From: Xanthomonas prunicola
Lineage (GTDB): Bacteria; Pseudomonadota; Gammaproteobacteria; Xanthomonadales; Xanthomonadaceae
Length of the DNA: 64,000 bases
Direction of reading: 5' to 3'
Assembly: GCF_002846205.1 (NCBI RefSeq)
Contig: NZ_PHKV01000008.1
Coordinates: 92,794-156,793, forward strand
In this document: piece after piece, positions 8,900-17,846 of the stretch
Numbering within the stretch: the stretch's first letter is position 1
How the letters are laid out: the number at the start of each line of letters is the position of its first letter
Translations under genes and position numbers: made by a program
Notes under the pieces: model-generated
The model's input: only the letters and a program-made list of their open reading frames with translations
What the model was told of the DNA's origin: nothing
Databases searched by the model: none

Positions 8900-10317
8900 G
8901 CCACCGCCTGGGTCGGTTGTGGCCATTGGCCGACGAATTCGGGTTGGTCGTAGGCCAGATAGGTCTCGACGATGGCCTGGCGGTCGTCCAGGAACAGCTG
9001 ATCGGCCACCGCGCGGGCAAGCCGCGGCAGTGCAATCTTCAGCCCGGACAATGCCGCGGCCGAGGGGCCGTGGTTGATCAGCGCCGAATAGTTGAACGCG
9101 AACAAGCCATGCAGCAGCGCGGCATCGTCGGGCGTGCGCGGCAGCAATTCAAAGCCCGGCCCGAGATACGGATGCGCGTCCAGCACCGGGTTGGCCTGCC
9201 CCGGCGGCGGCCGATAGCGGTCGCCCCAGCAGGCGATGCGCCCGGACAGCGCGGCCAGCTCGGGGCGTAGCTGTGGATCGGTGACCAGGCCGGTGGCCAC
9301 CGCCAGAAAATCGAAACGGTAGTCGCCCTGCGGTGTGCGGACAACGATTTCTCCATCGCGTTCGGCGACGTCCAGCCACGGCGCGCCCAGATGCAGCGCA
9401 AAGCCGGCATGCGCGCAGGCGCGCTGGAAGGTGTCGTTGGTGGGCGGTTGGTTGTGCGCGAAGAAGCTGGCCATCATCCGGTACTTGTCCGCGTCCGGCA
9501 GGGTCAGAAAACGCGGAATGATGCCGGCCTGTTCCATGTGCCGAAATGGATTGATACGCGGCAATTCGCTACGGCGCACGAACACTTCGGCACTGGCAAC
9601 GCCTTGTTCCAGCGCAAAGCACGCATTGTCGAAGGCCGAAGCACCGCCGCCCAGAATGCCCACGCGCTTGCCGGCCAATGCGGCGAAATCGATGTGGCAG
9701 GAGGTATGTGCGTAGCGCGCCGCGGGCAGGGCACGGCAGATCCAGTCGGGCACCACCCACTGGCCGCCACCCTGGATGCCGGTGGCCAGGATCAGCTTGC
9801 GGGTCAGCAGCGGCGCGCCCATCGTCAGATGCAAACGATGGATGCCGGGCGCGATGTCGGGTTCGACGCGCGCCAGCTGCGTGGCGTTGCGTACCGGCAG
9901 CCGCAGCGCCGCGCGGTACCAGCGCAGATAGTCCATCCAGCTGCCGCGCGGAATCTTGTCCAGTGCGTCCCAGGCCGAACCGCCGTGCTGCGCCTCCCAC
10001 CATGCGCGGAAGGTGAGCGAGGGCACGCCCAGGTCGATCGAGGTGATCTGCTTTGGCGTGCGCAGCGTCTGCATGCGTGCATACGTCACCCACGGGCCTT
10101 CCTGCCCGGCGGGGTTTTCGTCGATGACCAGCAGGTTGTGCACGCGCTCGCGTTGCAGCGCGAACGCCGCGCCCAGGCCGCTCTGGCCGGCGCCGACGAT
10201 CACCACGTCGTACACGTGGCCTGCCGGATGCACGCGCGGTTGCACCCAGGCATCGCCGCCATGGGCCAGGCATTGCAGGTCGTGGGCGAGCGCGCGTTCG
10301 AGTTGGGCCAGGCTCAT
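8896..10317 (-). CDS. hpyO: FAD-dependent urate hydroxylase HpyO
   Basis: 473 residues. A dinucleotide fold begins DVVIVGAGQSGLGAAF (about 37-52), and a second GILGGGASAFD near the middle should bind NADPH. The arrangement is that of class B-like flavin monooxygenases, not of HpxO. HpyO of X. campestris has been reported as a non-homologous isofunctional counterpart of HpxO that converts urate to 5-hydroxyisourate; the location between uraD and hiuH supports that identity. It overlaps uraD upstream and hiuH downstream by four bases each. No uricase or HpxO is visible in the window. Confidence 0.85.
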   Translation of the reverse strand: MSLAQLERALAHDLQCLAHGGDAWVQPRVHPAGHVYDVVIVGAGQSGLGAAFALQRERVHNLLVIDENPAGQEGPWVTYARMQTLRTPKQITSIDLGVPSLTFRAWWEAQHGGSAWDALDKIPRGSWMDYLRWYRAALRLPVRNATQLARVEPDIAPGIHRLHLTMGAPLLTRKLILATGIQGGGQWVVPDWICRALPAARYAHTSCHIDFAALAGKRVGILGGGASAFDNACFALEQGVASAEVFVRRSELPRINPFRHMEQAGIIPRFLTLPDADKYRMMASFFAHNQPPTNDTFQRACAHAGFALHLGAPWLDVAERDGEIVVRTPQGDYRFDFLAVATGLVTDPQLRPELAALSGRIACWGDRYRPPPGQANPVLDAHPYLGPGFELLPRTPDDAALLHGLFAFNYSALINHGPSAAALSGLKIALPRLARAVADQLFLDDRQAIVETYLAYDQPEFVGQWPQPTQAVA

Positions 10318-10805
10318 GACAGTGCCTCCAGGCGCAGGTGGACGATCTTGCCGATCTCGGCGAGGGCGGTGGCGATCTCGGCGTCACGCGAGGCATCCAG
10401 GCGCTGCTCCAGCGCGGCCAGGATGCCGGCCTTGTCGTGCAGCCTTACGCAGATCACGAACGGGAAACCGAAACGCTGGCGATAGGCCTGGTTGAGTGCA
10501 TGGAAGCGTTTGAATTCGTCTTCGCTCAACCGGTCAAGACCTGCCGATGCCTGCTCGGCAGCCGATGCGGCAGTGAGCGTGCGGTCGATCGCCGCCTTGC
10601 CGGCCAGCTCCGGATGCGCACGAATCAATGCGACCTGATCGTCCGGCGATGCGTCATGCACCACCTGCATCAAACCGCGATACACATCCTGGAACGGGCG
10701 ACGACGCGCGGCGCGCTCCACCACCCATGGCGAATGCTCGAACAACTCGCGATACCGCGCGACGAAGGCGGCATCGTCCAGCACCGGATCGTCGGTCACG
10801 CTCAT
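10314..10805 (-). CDS. uraD: OHCU decarboxylase
   Basis: 163 residues. It decarboxylates 2-oxo-4-hydroxy-4-carboxy-5-ureidoimidazoline to S-allantoin. The catalytic His lies in RAHPELAGKAA (about residues 62-72) and the family segment FGFPFVICVR follows (about 113-122), with Glu/Arg residues in between. Start and stop overlap the neighbouring genes (ATGA in both cases), placing it between hpxZ and hpyO. All-helical cytoplasmic enzyme; length is typical. Confidence 0.93.
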   Translation of the reverse strand: MSVTDDPVLDDAAFVARYRELFEHSPWVVERAARRRPFQDVYRGLMQVVHDASPDDQVALIRAHPELAGKAAIDRTLTAASAAEQASAGLDRLSEDEFKRFHALNQAYRQRFGFPFVICVRLHDKAGILAALEQRLDASRDAEIATALAEIGKIVHLRLEALS

Positions 10806-11197
10806 GCGTGCGTGCCTTGCAGCGAGACGTGCGCGGCCACCACTTTCCAGCCGTCGGCAAAGCGCACCCAGCTCTGGCTCTGGCGGCCGCGCGCGCTGCT
10901 GCCTTCGCGCTCGAATTCGGCATGCGTGGTCGCATGGTCGCGGCCGTAGCTGTGCACTTCCACGTGCACGAGCTGGCGTTGTGGCGAGCCGCCGCGGCCG
11001 ATGCGGAATGCGCGGATGGCATCGATGCCGTACAGCACCTCGCCCACGCCGTAACGCACGGTGCTGGGCGCAGCGTGGAACAGCGCATCCATTGCCGCGA
11101 TGTCATCGCGCATCAATGCGCGCTCGTAGGCATCAAAGGCCTCAGTCACCTGGGCAATCACCTCGGGCAGATCGATGTCGGCAGTGGCGATGCTCAT
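10802..11197 (-). CDS. hpxZ: HpxZ-like NTF2-fold protein (DUF3225)
   Basis: 131 residues, NTF2-like cone fold: an N-terminal helix (VTEAFDAYERALMRDDIAAM), then AAPSTVRYGVGEVLYG and a final strand set DGWKVVAAHVSLQ. The same family is encoded as hpxZ in the Klebsiella hpxWXYZ group for oxalurate/oxamate breakdown. Here it has moved into the urate operon, away from hpxW and the amidase at 18.5-21.6 kb. It overlaps puuE and uraD by four bases each. Its reaction is not established; a structural or assisting role for the amidase step is possible. Confidence 0.8.
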   Translation of the reverse strand: MSIATADIDLPEVIAQVTEAFDAYERALMRDDIAAMDALFHAAPSTVRYGVGEVLYGIDAIRAFRIGRGGSPQRQLVHVEVHSYGRDHATTHAEFEREGSSARGRQSQSWVRFADGWKVVAAHVSLQGTHA

Positions 11198-12084
11198 GCC
11201 GGATGCACCTGCAGCCAGTGGCGCGCGATATCGATGCGCCGCGCAATCCAGGCATCGCCGCTGTCCAGCACATGGTCCACAAAGCGCGCCAGCGCCGCCG
11301 CGCGTGCCGGCTTGCCGACGATGCGCCCGTGCAGGCCGATCGAGAGCATGCGTCCGCCTTCGCTGCGCAGCTGCTCGAAGCTGTCGCGCAGATAGCGAAA
11401 GAACGGCTCGCCATCGGCAAACCCGTTATAGGCGACGAACTTCATGTCGTTGGCATCCAGCGTGTAAGGCACGATCAACTGCGCGCGGCCGTGGCGGCTG
11501 TCGTAGTACGGCACATCGTCGGCATAGCTGTCGGCGTCGTAGACAAAGCCGCCTTCTTCGGCAATCAGACGTGCAGTGTTGGGGCTGGTGCGGCCCTGAT
11601 ACCAGCCCAGCGGGCGGCTGCCGGTGACCTGGGTATGCACCGCGATGGCCTGCGCGATATGCGCGCGTTCGATGGCCTCGTCGATGTGTTGGTAGTCGAT
11701 CCAGCGCAGCCCGTGGCTGGCGATTTCCCAGTCGGCGGCCTGCATCGCGGCCACTGCTTCTGGATTGGCGGCCAGCGCGTTCGCAACGCCGAACACGGTC
11801 ACCGGCACCGCGCGTGCGGCGAACAGCCGATGCAGCCGCCAGAAGCCGGCGCGGCTGCCGTACTCGTACAGGCTTTCCATCGCCATGGCGCGTGCGCCGC
11901 GCTGCGCTTGCGCGCCGACCATTTCGGAGAGAAACGCCTCCGAGCCGGCATCGCCGTTGAGCACGCAGTTTTCCGCGCCTTCTTCGTAGTTGATGACGAA
12001 CTGCACCGCGATGCGCGCGCCACCCGGCCACTGCGCCGCTGGCGGTGTTGCGCCATAGCCGACCAGGTCGCGCGCGCTGTTCAT
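11194..12084 (-). CDS. puuE: allantoinase PuuE (polysaccharide-deacetylase family)
   Basis: 296 residues. It opens allantoin to allantoate without the metal-dependent amidohydrolase fold of AllB. The family features are the N-terminal RDLVGYGATPPAAQWPGG, VQFVINYEEGAE, ESLYEYGSRAG, the deacetylase-like SHGLRWIDY and GWYQGRTSPNT. The start at 12084 overlaps the pucG stop as ATGA. Longer in-frame sequence upstream is the shadow of pucG. Length and motifs agree with PuuE of Pseudomonas. Confidence 0.92.
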   Translation of the reverse strand: MNSARDLVGYGATPPAAQWPGGARIAVQFVINYEEGAENCVLNGDAGSEAFLSEMVGAQAQRGARAMAMESLYEYGSRAGFWRLHRLFAARAVPVTVFGVANALAANPEAVAAMQAADWEIASHGLRWIDYQHIDEAIERAHIAQAIAVHTQVTGSRPLGWYQGRTSPNTARLIAEEGGFVYDADSYADDVPYYDSRHGRAQLIVPYTLDANDMKFVAYNGFADGEPFFRYLRDSFEQLRSEGGRMLSIGLHGRIVGKPARAAALARFVDHVLDSGDAWIARRIDIARHWLQVHPA

Positions 12085-13337
12085 GCCTGCGGTTCCGCGT
12101 GCCAGGCGGCCAGTGCCGCTTCCACTGCCAGGCCCTGCGTGCAGGCATAGCCTTCGGCGCGCAGCACCGCTTCCAGCGCGGCCAGTGTGATCAGCACCTT
12201 GTGCTTCATCGCGTTGTAGCCCATCGCGCCAATGCGCCAGATCTTGCCCTGCAACGGCCCGAATGCCGTGCCGATTTCGATCTCGAAGTCTTCGCGCATG
12301 CGGCGGCGCACCGCATCGCTGTCGATGCCGGGCGGAATCACCACACCGGTGACATTGGTCATGCGATGCGCATCGTCGCCGAACACCTCCAGCCCCAACG
12401 CACGGATGCCGGCACTGACCGCGCGCCCGGCCGCGGCATGGCGCGCGAAGCGTGCATCCAAGCCTTCCTGCAGGGCAACGCGTGCGCATTCGCGTGCGCC
12501 GTACAGCATGGTGGTGGCTTCGGTGTGGTGGTTGAGGCGCTTGTCCGACCAGTAATCCATGATCATCGCCAGGTCGAAATAATTCGAGGCGATGCGCGGC
12601 CCGCGGCCGTTGACGATGTCCTCGCGCACGATGCCGCGTTCGACATGGCGGCGCGCGAAGATCGCCTCGGCTGCCGTGTTGGACACGGTGATCGGTGCCG
12701 AACCGGATGGCCCGCCCAGGCATTTCTGCAGGCCGCCGGTGACCACGTCCACGTCCCAGCGGTCGCTGGCGATCTCCATGCCGCCGATGGTGGCGGTGGC
12801 GTCCACATAACTCAGCGCGCCGGCCGCGCGGCACAGCGCGCCGACGCCATCGAGCGGCTGCGCCATGGTGGTGGAGGTGTCGCCGTGCACGGTGGCCACC
12901 AGCTTGGGCGCTACGCGCTCGATCGCCTCGGCAATGGCTGCCAGCGGTACCACCTGCCCCCATGGCGCATCCACGCTGTGCACCTCGGCGCCGAGCCGGC
13001 CCAGGATTTCGGTGAGCAATAACCCGAAGCGGCCGAAGTTGAGCACCAGCACGCGGTCGCCCGATTGCACCAGCGACACCAGCGCCGCTTCGATGCCGGC
13101 ACGCGCGGTGCCGTCGACCAGGAACGTCCAGCGATTGTCGGTGCCGAACAACGGCCGGTAGAGCGCCATCACCTCGTTCATGTAGGTGGTCATTTCCGGG
13201 TCGAACTGGCCCAGCAGATCGGCCGCCATCGCGCGCAGCACGCGCGGATGCGCATTGACCGGGCCCGGCCCCATCAACAGGCGCTGTGGAGGATCGAGTT
13301 CGGCGAAGGTGTGCAGGTGACGCAGATCAGGTGACAA
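12081..13337 (-). CDS. pucG: (S)-ureidoglycine-glyoxylate aminotransferase
   Basis: PLP enzyme of the alanine-glyoxylate aminotransferase fold. It transfers the amino group of ureidoglycine to glyoxylate, giving oxalurate and glycine. The PLP lysine is in GGLQKCLGG (Lys205 with the start chosen); LLMGPGPVNAHPRVL and ASNYFDL are further family marks. The chosen start is TTG at 13337, with GGGAG about 6 bases upstream; it gives 418 residues, close to B. subtilis PucG. An ATG at 13394 would add 19 residues translated from inside allC. It overlaps allC by 11 bases and puuE by 4. Confidence 0.88.
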   Translation of the reverse strand: MSPDLRHLHTFAELDPPQRLLMGPGPVNAHPRVLRAMAADLLGQFDPEMTTYMNEVMALYRPLFGTDNRWTFLVDGTARAGIEAALVSLVQSGDRVLVLNFGRFGLLLTEILGRLGAEVHSVDAPWGQVVPLAAIAEAIERVAPKLVATVHGDTSTTMAQPLDGVGALCRAAGALSYVDATATIGGMEIASDRWDVDVVTGGLQKCLGGPSGSAPITVSNTAAEAIFARRHVERGIVREDIVNGRGPRIASNYFDLAMIMDYWSDKRLNHHTEATTMLYGARECARVALQEGLDARFARHAAAGRAVSAGIRALGLEVFGDDAHRMTNVTGVVIPPGIDSDAVRRRMREDFEIEIGTAFGPLQGKIWRIGAMGYNAMKHKVLITLAALEAVLRAEGYACTQGLAVEAALAAWHAEPQA

Positions 13338-14613
13338 GGGGGTCTCCCAGATGTTCGATGAAGTGGCGCATGACCGCCAGGGCGAGCTCGGCATCGGCCG
13401 GGTCGACGTGTTCGTCCGGATGATGGCTGATGCCGCCGGCGCAGCGCACGAACAGCATCGCGGTTGGGCAGAGCGCGGCCATCGTCATCGCATCGTGACC
13501 GGCGCCGGAGACCAGCCGCCGGGGGGCGATGCCTTGCGCGGCGACGGCGTGTTCGAGCCGGGTCATCAGCGCCGCTGCGCACGGGCTGGCGGCGAGCGTC
13601 TGCAGCGGGTCGATGGCGATGGCGATGCCACGCGCCGCACCGATGCGCGCCAGTGCGTGTTCGATGGCACGCACGGCGGCGTCCCGGGTGGCGTCATCGC
13701 CGGCGCGCACATCCAGCGTGCAGTCCACGCGGCCCGGCACCACGTTGGTGGCACCGGGTGCGAGCTGCAGCTTGCCGACGGTGGCGACCAGATCGTCGCT
13801 GCCATCGCGCGCGATACGCTCGATCGCCAGCAACGCTTCGGCCGCTGCACTCAGGGCATCGCGACGCAGCGCCATCGTGGTGGTGCCCGCATGTCCGGCG
13901 CGGCCGTCGAAGCGCAGCGCAAACCGGCGTTGCGCGGCGATCGCGGTGACGATGCCCACCGGCAGGCCTTCGGCCTCGAGCACCGGGCCTTGTTCGATAT
14001 GGGTCTCCAGATACGCCAGCACGCTGCCCGGCGCGCGCGCGGCGCGCTGGATCTGCGCGATGTCCAGATCCCAGTCTGCCAGTGCGCTGGCGACGTCGAT
14101 GCCGGCGGCGTCGCTCACCGCCAACGTGGTCAAGTCGAGCGTGCCGGCCACCGCGCGGCTGCAGAACATGGAGGCGGGAAAGCGCGAACCCTCTTCGTCG
14201 CCGAAGGCGATGACGTCGATGGCGAATGGCATGCGTCGCGCTTGCGCCTGCAGTGCGGCCACGCATTCGATACCGAGCAGGATGCCGAGCGGGCCGTCGT
14301 AGCGGCCGGCATCGCGCACGCTGTCCAGATGGCTGCCGATCAGCAGCGTCTGCGCATCTGGTTGTGTTCCGGCGTACCGGCCGACCAAGGTGCCGAGGGG
14401 ATCGATACGCACCTGCATACCGGCCGCCTTCATCCAGGTGCCGACCTGTTCCACGGTGGCGCGGTGGGCAGGACCAAGCCAGCCGCGGAATAGCCCGGTG
14501 TCGCTATCGCTGTAAGGTGCAATGCCCAGCGCGTCGCACCTTGCCACCGCACGCGCACCGCCAGGAGCGGTGAGGTCGGCGTTCGCTTGGCGGGAGGGAA
14601 GTGCAGCGGGCAT
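13327..14613 (-). CDS. allC: allantoate amidohydrolase
   Basis: 428 residues, M20 metallopeptidase fold. Metal ligands are visible in LLIGSHLDSVRDAGRYDG, IAFGDEEGSRFP and YLETHIEQGPVLE, and the dimerisation domain has GRAGHAGTTTM. SGAGHDAMTMA and HHPDEH close the active site. It converts allantoate to ureidoglycine (then ureidoglycolate or PucG substrate), CO2 and ammonia in the cytoplasm. The ATG at 14613 lacks a good ribosome site; TTG 12 bases upstream is an alternative. First gene of the operon, so the promoter should lie in the 542 bases to its right. Confidence 0.9.
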   Translation of the reverse strand: MPAALPSRQANADLTAPGGARAVARCDALGIAPYSDSDTGLFRGWLGPAHRATVEQVGTWMKAAGMQVRIDPLGTLVGRYAGTQPDAQTLLIGSHLDSVRDAGRYDGPLGILLGIECVAALQAQARRMPFAIDVIAFGDEEGSRFPASMFCSRAVAGTLDLTTLAVSDAAGIDVASALADWDLDIAQIQRAARAPGSVLAYLETHIEQGPVLEAEGLPVGIVTAIAAQRRFALRFDGRAGHAGTTTMALRRDALSAAAEALLAIERIARDGSDDLVATVGKLQLAPGATNVVPGRVDCTLDVRAGDDATRDAAVRAIEHALARIGAARGIAIAIDPLQTLAASPCAAALMTRLEHAVAAQGIAPRRLVSGAGHDAMTMAALCPTAMLFVRCAGGISHHPDEHVDPADAELALAVMRHFIEHLGDPLVT

Positions 14614-15155
14614 CGACAGGACCAACGGGGCTCGCGGAGCTTCAGCAATCCGGGAGCAGGCGGGAGAGGGGACGCTTCGACTATAGGGAGGCAGTCCTGT
14701 CGCCATCAAAGAGTTTTTTCGCGGGCTGGCGCTGCAAAAAATGCAACGCGTCGATGGATGGGCTGGCCATGCATCGCATGGTGATGGTCCAAGGTGGGCC
14801 GATGCCATCCACCCGTACCCGCTTGACCACGACCGCCGGCGCTGCAGAACGATCGGCAGATCGAATTTGCGCACACACCAGCCGCCGCTGCCGACGCCAT
14901 GAGGCAAGCGCGAGCAGTCTTCCTCCCCGCGCACGCGGGACTAGCGCAAGGGATCTTCCAACGACCGAACAGGGCGCCTTGCACACTGTAGATTGCAAAT
15001 GACATCACTGATTTCTTTCCCGTAGGCTCAGGGCATCGGCATCACGCGGTGCATTTCTCCCCGCAATGCGGAAGTAGCGACAAGGATGCGTGCACGCGCA
15101 GATTGGAGGGCAATCCGGTGTGCTAGCTTTTCGCGATCACCGCCGAGAGACGCCG
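14614..15155. other. divergent promoter region between allC and the S9 peptidase
   Basis: 542 bases with no credible gene. It should hold the promoters of the urate operon (left) and the peptidase gene (right). The notable element is a LysR-type box at 14732-14746, identical over 17 bases to one upstream of hpxD. Confidence 0.65.
14732..14746. promoter_or_regulatory. candidate LysR-type operator upstream of allC
   Basis: TGCA-N5-TGCA dyad giving the T-N11-A pattern of LysR sites (T14733 to A14745). The 17 bases TGCAAAAAATGCAACGC (14733-14749) recur exactly at 28914-28930 in front of hpxD and the LysR gene. The centre is about 126 bases upstream of the allC ATG, a usual position for a LysR recognition site. 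Binding is inferred. Confidence 0.6.
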
Positions 15156-17660
15156 ATGATCGCCTCGCACCGATGGACCGCGTTGTTTGTGCTCGTCAGC
15201 CTGATACCGGTGCCTGCGTTTGCGGGGACGCCGGAGGGCGGTTACCGGCAGCCACCGGAGCCGCTGCTGAGTGTGATGCGTGCGCCGCTGAATCCATCGC
15301 CGCGGCCGGATCCTACCGGCAAGACCTTGTTGCTGGTGCAGCGCACCCAGTATCCGCCGATCGCGCGGGTGGCCGAGCCCTATCTCAAGCTCGCTGGCGT
15401 GCGCGTGGAGCCGCGCACGCATGGCCGCCACGATATGTCCAACGGCTATGGCATTCGTTCGTGCCTGGAGGGCTTCAGCCTGGTGGACATCGCCAGCGGC
15501 AAGCAGACGGCTGTGAGCTTGCCGGCTGGCGCCTGCCCGGCATCGCCGGTGTGGTCGCCGGACGGGCGCCGCTTCGCCTTCAACAACACCGCCGCCGACC
15601 GCGTCGAGCTCTGGGTGGGCGAGGTCGCCACCGGCACCGTGCGCAAGATCGAGGGTGTGCAACTCAACCCGGTGCTGGGCGGCGAGATCCAGTGGCTGGG
15701 TGGCAGCGACACCCTGCTGCTGAAGACGGTGCCGCAGGATCTGGGCCCCGCACCGCGCAAGGCCGCGGTGCCACCGGGCCCGGAGGTCAAGGAAACCATT
15801 CAGGGCAAAGGCGAAAGCAGCACCTACGAGGCGCGCGACACGCTCTCCAGCCCGGAAGACGAGGCGTTGTTTACCTACTACGCCACCTCCCAGCTGCTCA
15901 CGGTGGATGCGGCCACCGGTCGTCAGCGCAAGCTCGGTACGCCTGCGGTCTACAGCAATGTGGAGGGCGCACCCGATGGCCGCCACGTGCTGGTGGAGCG
16001 GTTGAAGCAGCCGTATTCCTACGTCACGACCTACGCACGTTTCGCTCACGATGTGGCGGTGCTGGATCTGACCACTGGCAACGAGCGTGTGCTGGCCGAT
16101 CTGCCGGTCGCGGACCGGGTGCCGGTGCAGGGCGTACCGACCGGCCCGCGCGCCTACTCCTGGCGCGCCAACCAACCAGCCACGCTGGTCTGGGCCGAGG
16201 CGCTGGACGGTGGCGATTGGAAAACCAATGTGCCCGCGCGCGACAAGTTGATGTCGCTGGCTGCACCGTTCACCGCCAAACCGCGCGAGCTTGCGCGCGT
16301 GCAGCAGCGGTATGCAGGCCTGTCGTGGTTTGCCGAAGGCGGGCAAGCCTTGCTGGACGAGTACGACGAGAACCGCCATTGGCGGCGGACCACGCTCGTG
16401 GATGCCGAGCGCCCCGGCGCTGGCGAGCGGGTGTTGTTCGACCTGTCCACCGACGATCTGTATGCCGATCCCGGATTGCCAGAGATGCGTGTGCTCGCCA
16501 ACGGCCAAGCCGTGCTGCGCGAGGCGCAAGGTGCGCTGTTCCTGAGCGGGCAAGGCGCCTCGCCCGCGGGTGACCGGCCATTCCTGGATCGCTACACGCT
16601 TGCCACCGGCAAGACCCAGCGGCTGTTCCGCAGCGACGCGACTGTAGACGAGGTGTTCTTCGGATTTGCAGGAGACGAGACGTCGCACCTGCTGACCTGG
16701 CACCAGTCGCTGACGGACCCGCCCAATGTCTATCTGCGGACGTTGGGCGAACCGTTGCCAGCGCCGGCAACGGGCGAAGCAGCCTTTGCGTCCACTGCCA
16801 CGCCGGTGACGCATTTCGCGGATCCGACCCCGCTGGTGCGGCAGATCAAGAAGCGGCTGGTGAGCTACAAGCGCAAGGACGGCGTGGACTTGTCGTTCAC
16901 CCTGTACACACCGCCAGGCTACACCGAAGGCACGCGCGTGCCGGCCATCCTGTACGCCTATCCGCTCGATTATGCCGATCCCTCCAAGGCTGGTCAGGTC
17001 AGCGGCGCCAGCGAGCGCGATTTCACCCGGCTCAATTACTACCAGCTGCTGCTGTTGGCCGGTTACGCCATCATCGACGATGCCGCTTTCCCGATCGTGG
17101 GCGATCCCAAGACCGCTTACGACACCTACCTACAGCAACTCGTGGACGACGCCACCGCTGCGGTGGACAAGGCCGTCGAGTTGGGCGTGGTCGACCGTCA
17201 GCGCATCGGCGTCACCGGCCATAGCCACGGCGCGTTGATGACGGCCAATCTATTGGCGCATACAGATCTGTTTCGCGCAGGCGCTGCCACCAGCGGCAGC
17301 TACAACAAGACCTTGACGCCATTCGGATTCCAGAACGAGCGTCGTTCGTTCTGGACGGCGCCGGACGTCTATGCGCAAGCGTCGGCGTTCTTTCACGCCG
17401 ATAAAATCAACGAACCGTTGTTGATCGTGCATGGCATGGACGATGCCAACCCGGGTACCGAAACCACCCAGGCACCGCGCCTGTTCCAGGCCATTCGTGG
17501 CAACGGTGGCACCGCACGCCTGGTGCTGCTGCCGTTCGAGCCGCACTGGTACAGCGCACGCGAATCCAACGAGGACCTGGTGGCCGAAATGCTGGAGTGG
17601 TTCGACCGTTACGTCAAAAACGCGCCGCCGCGCGCGACGGGCAGCACGCCAAAGATGTGA
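15156..17660 (+). CDS. exported S9-family peptidase (prolyl-oligopeptidase/glutamyl-endopeptidase type)
   Basis: 834 residues. The start at 15156 gives a signal peptide with an AFA cleavage motif (about residues 20-24); a GAGAG lies a few bases upstream. The N-terminal two thirds form a beta-propeller-like region (ASPVWSPDGRRFAF near 130). The C-terminal alpha/beta-hydrolase domain has the nucleophile in GVTGHSHGALM, the acid in VHGMDDANPG and the His in FEPHWYSARES. This matches the S9 branch of plant and bacterial glutamyl endopeptidases. Probably periplasmic. It lies inside the purine region but on the opposite strand; a functional link is not evident. Confidence 0.88.
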   Translation: MIASHRWTALFVLVSLIPVPAFAGTPEGGYRQPPEPLLSVMRAPLNPSPRPDPTGKTLLLVQRTQYPPIARVAEPYLKLAGVRVEPRTHGRHDMSNGYGIRSCLEGFSLVDIASGKQTAVSLPAGACPASPVWSPDGRRFAFNNTAADRVELWVGEVATGTVRKIEGVQLNPVLGGEIQWLGGSDTLLLKTVPQDLGPAPRKAAVPPGPEVKETIQGKGESSTYEARDTLSSPEDEALFTYYATSQLLTVDAATGRQRKLGTPAVYSNVEGAPDGRHVLVERLKQPYSYVTTYARFAHDVAVLDLTTGNERVLADLPVADRVPVQGVPTGPRAYSWRANQPATLVWAEALDGGDWKTNVPARDKLMSLAAPFTAKPRELARVQQRYAGLSWFAEGGQALLDEYDENRHWRRTTLVDAERPGAGERVLFDLSTDDLYADPGLPEMRVLANGQAVLREAQGALFLSGQGASPAGDRPFLDRYTLATGKTQRLFRSDATVDEVFFGFAGDETSHLLTWHQSLTDPPNVYLRTLGEPLPAPATGEAAFASTATPVTHFADPTPLVRQIKKRLVSYKRKDGVDLSFTLYTPPGYTEGTRVPAILYAYPLDYADPSKAGQVSGASERDFTRLNYYQLLLLAGYAIIDDAAFPIVGDPKTAYDTYLQQLVDDATAAVDKAVELGVVDRQRIGVTGHSHGALMTANLLAHTDLFRAGAATSGSYNKTLTPFGFQNERRSFWTAPDVYAQASAFFHADKINEPLLIVHGMDDANPGTETTQAPRLFQAIRGNGGTARLVLLPFEPHWYSARESNEDLVAEMLEWFDRYVKNAPPRATGSTPKM

Positions 17661-17701
17661 GATGACGCGCACCGCACACCAAGGCGGAACTCGCCAGGCG
17701 T

Positions 17702-17846
17702 AGAGCAACTAACAAAACTACTGCGCAGCCGCCAGGCGGGCGCGGCCGGTGCTCGGAATCGGCATGTACCACGCGTACACTGCGGTTCCTCCGCGCCGCC
17801 CACGACCACCTGACGACTGCTCGCTACGTTTTGTTGGCTGCTCTTA
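17702..17846. repeat. dispersed 145-bp inverted-repeat element, copy 1
   Basis: One of three related elements in the window (others at 21775-21920 and 38388-38531). The ends are near-complementary (AGAGCAACTAACAAAAC and the reverse of GTTTTGTTGGCTGCTCT), and the dyad extends into the body, so the element could fold as one long hairpin. No gene inside. It resembles a non-autonomous MITE-like intergenic repeat. Its right end supplies the TAA stop of the next minus-strand gene. Confidence 0.75.

Noticed and set aside
12045..13022. A 325-residue plus-strand frame
   Set aside because: Antisense to pucG; high-GC shadow without motifs or ribosome site.
15086..16573. A 495-residue open frame on the plus strand
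   Set aside because: It overlaps the S9 peptidase gene in another frame, is Arg/Gly-rich and shows no family motif.
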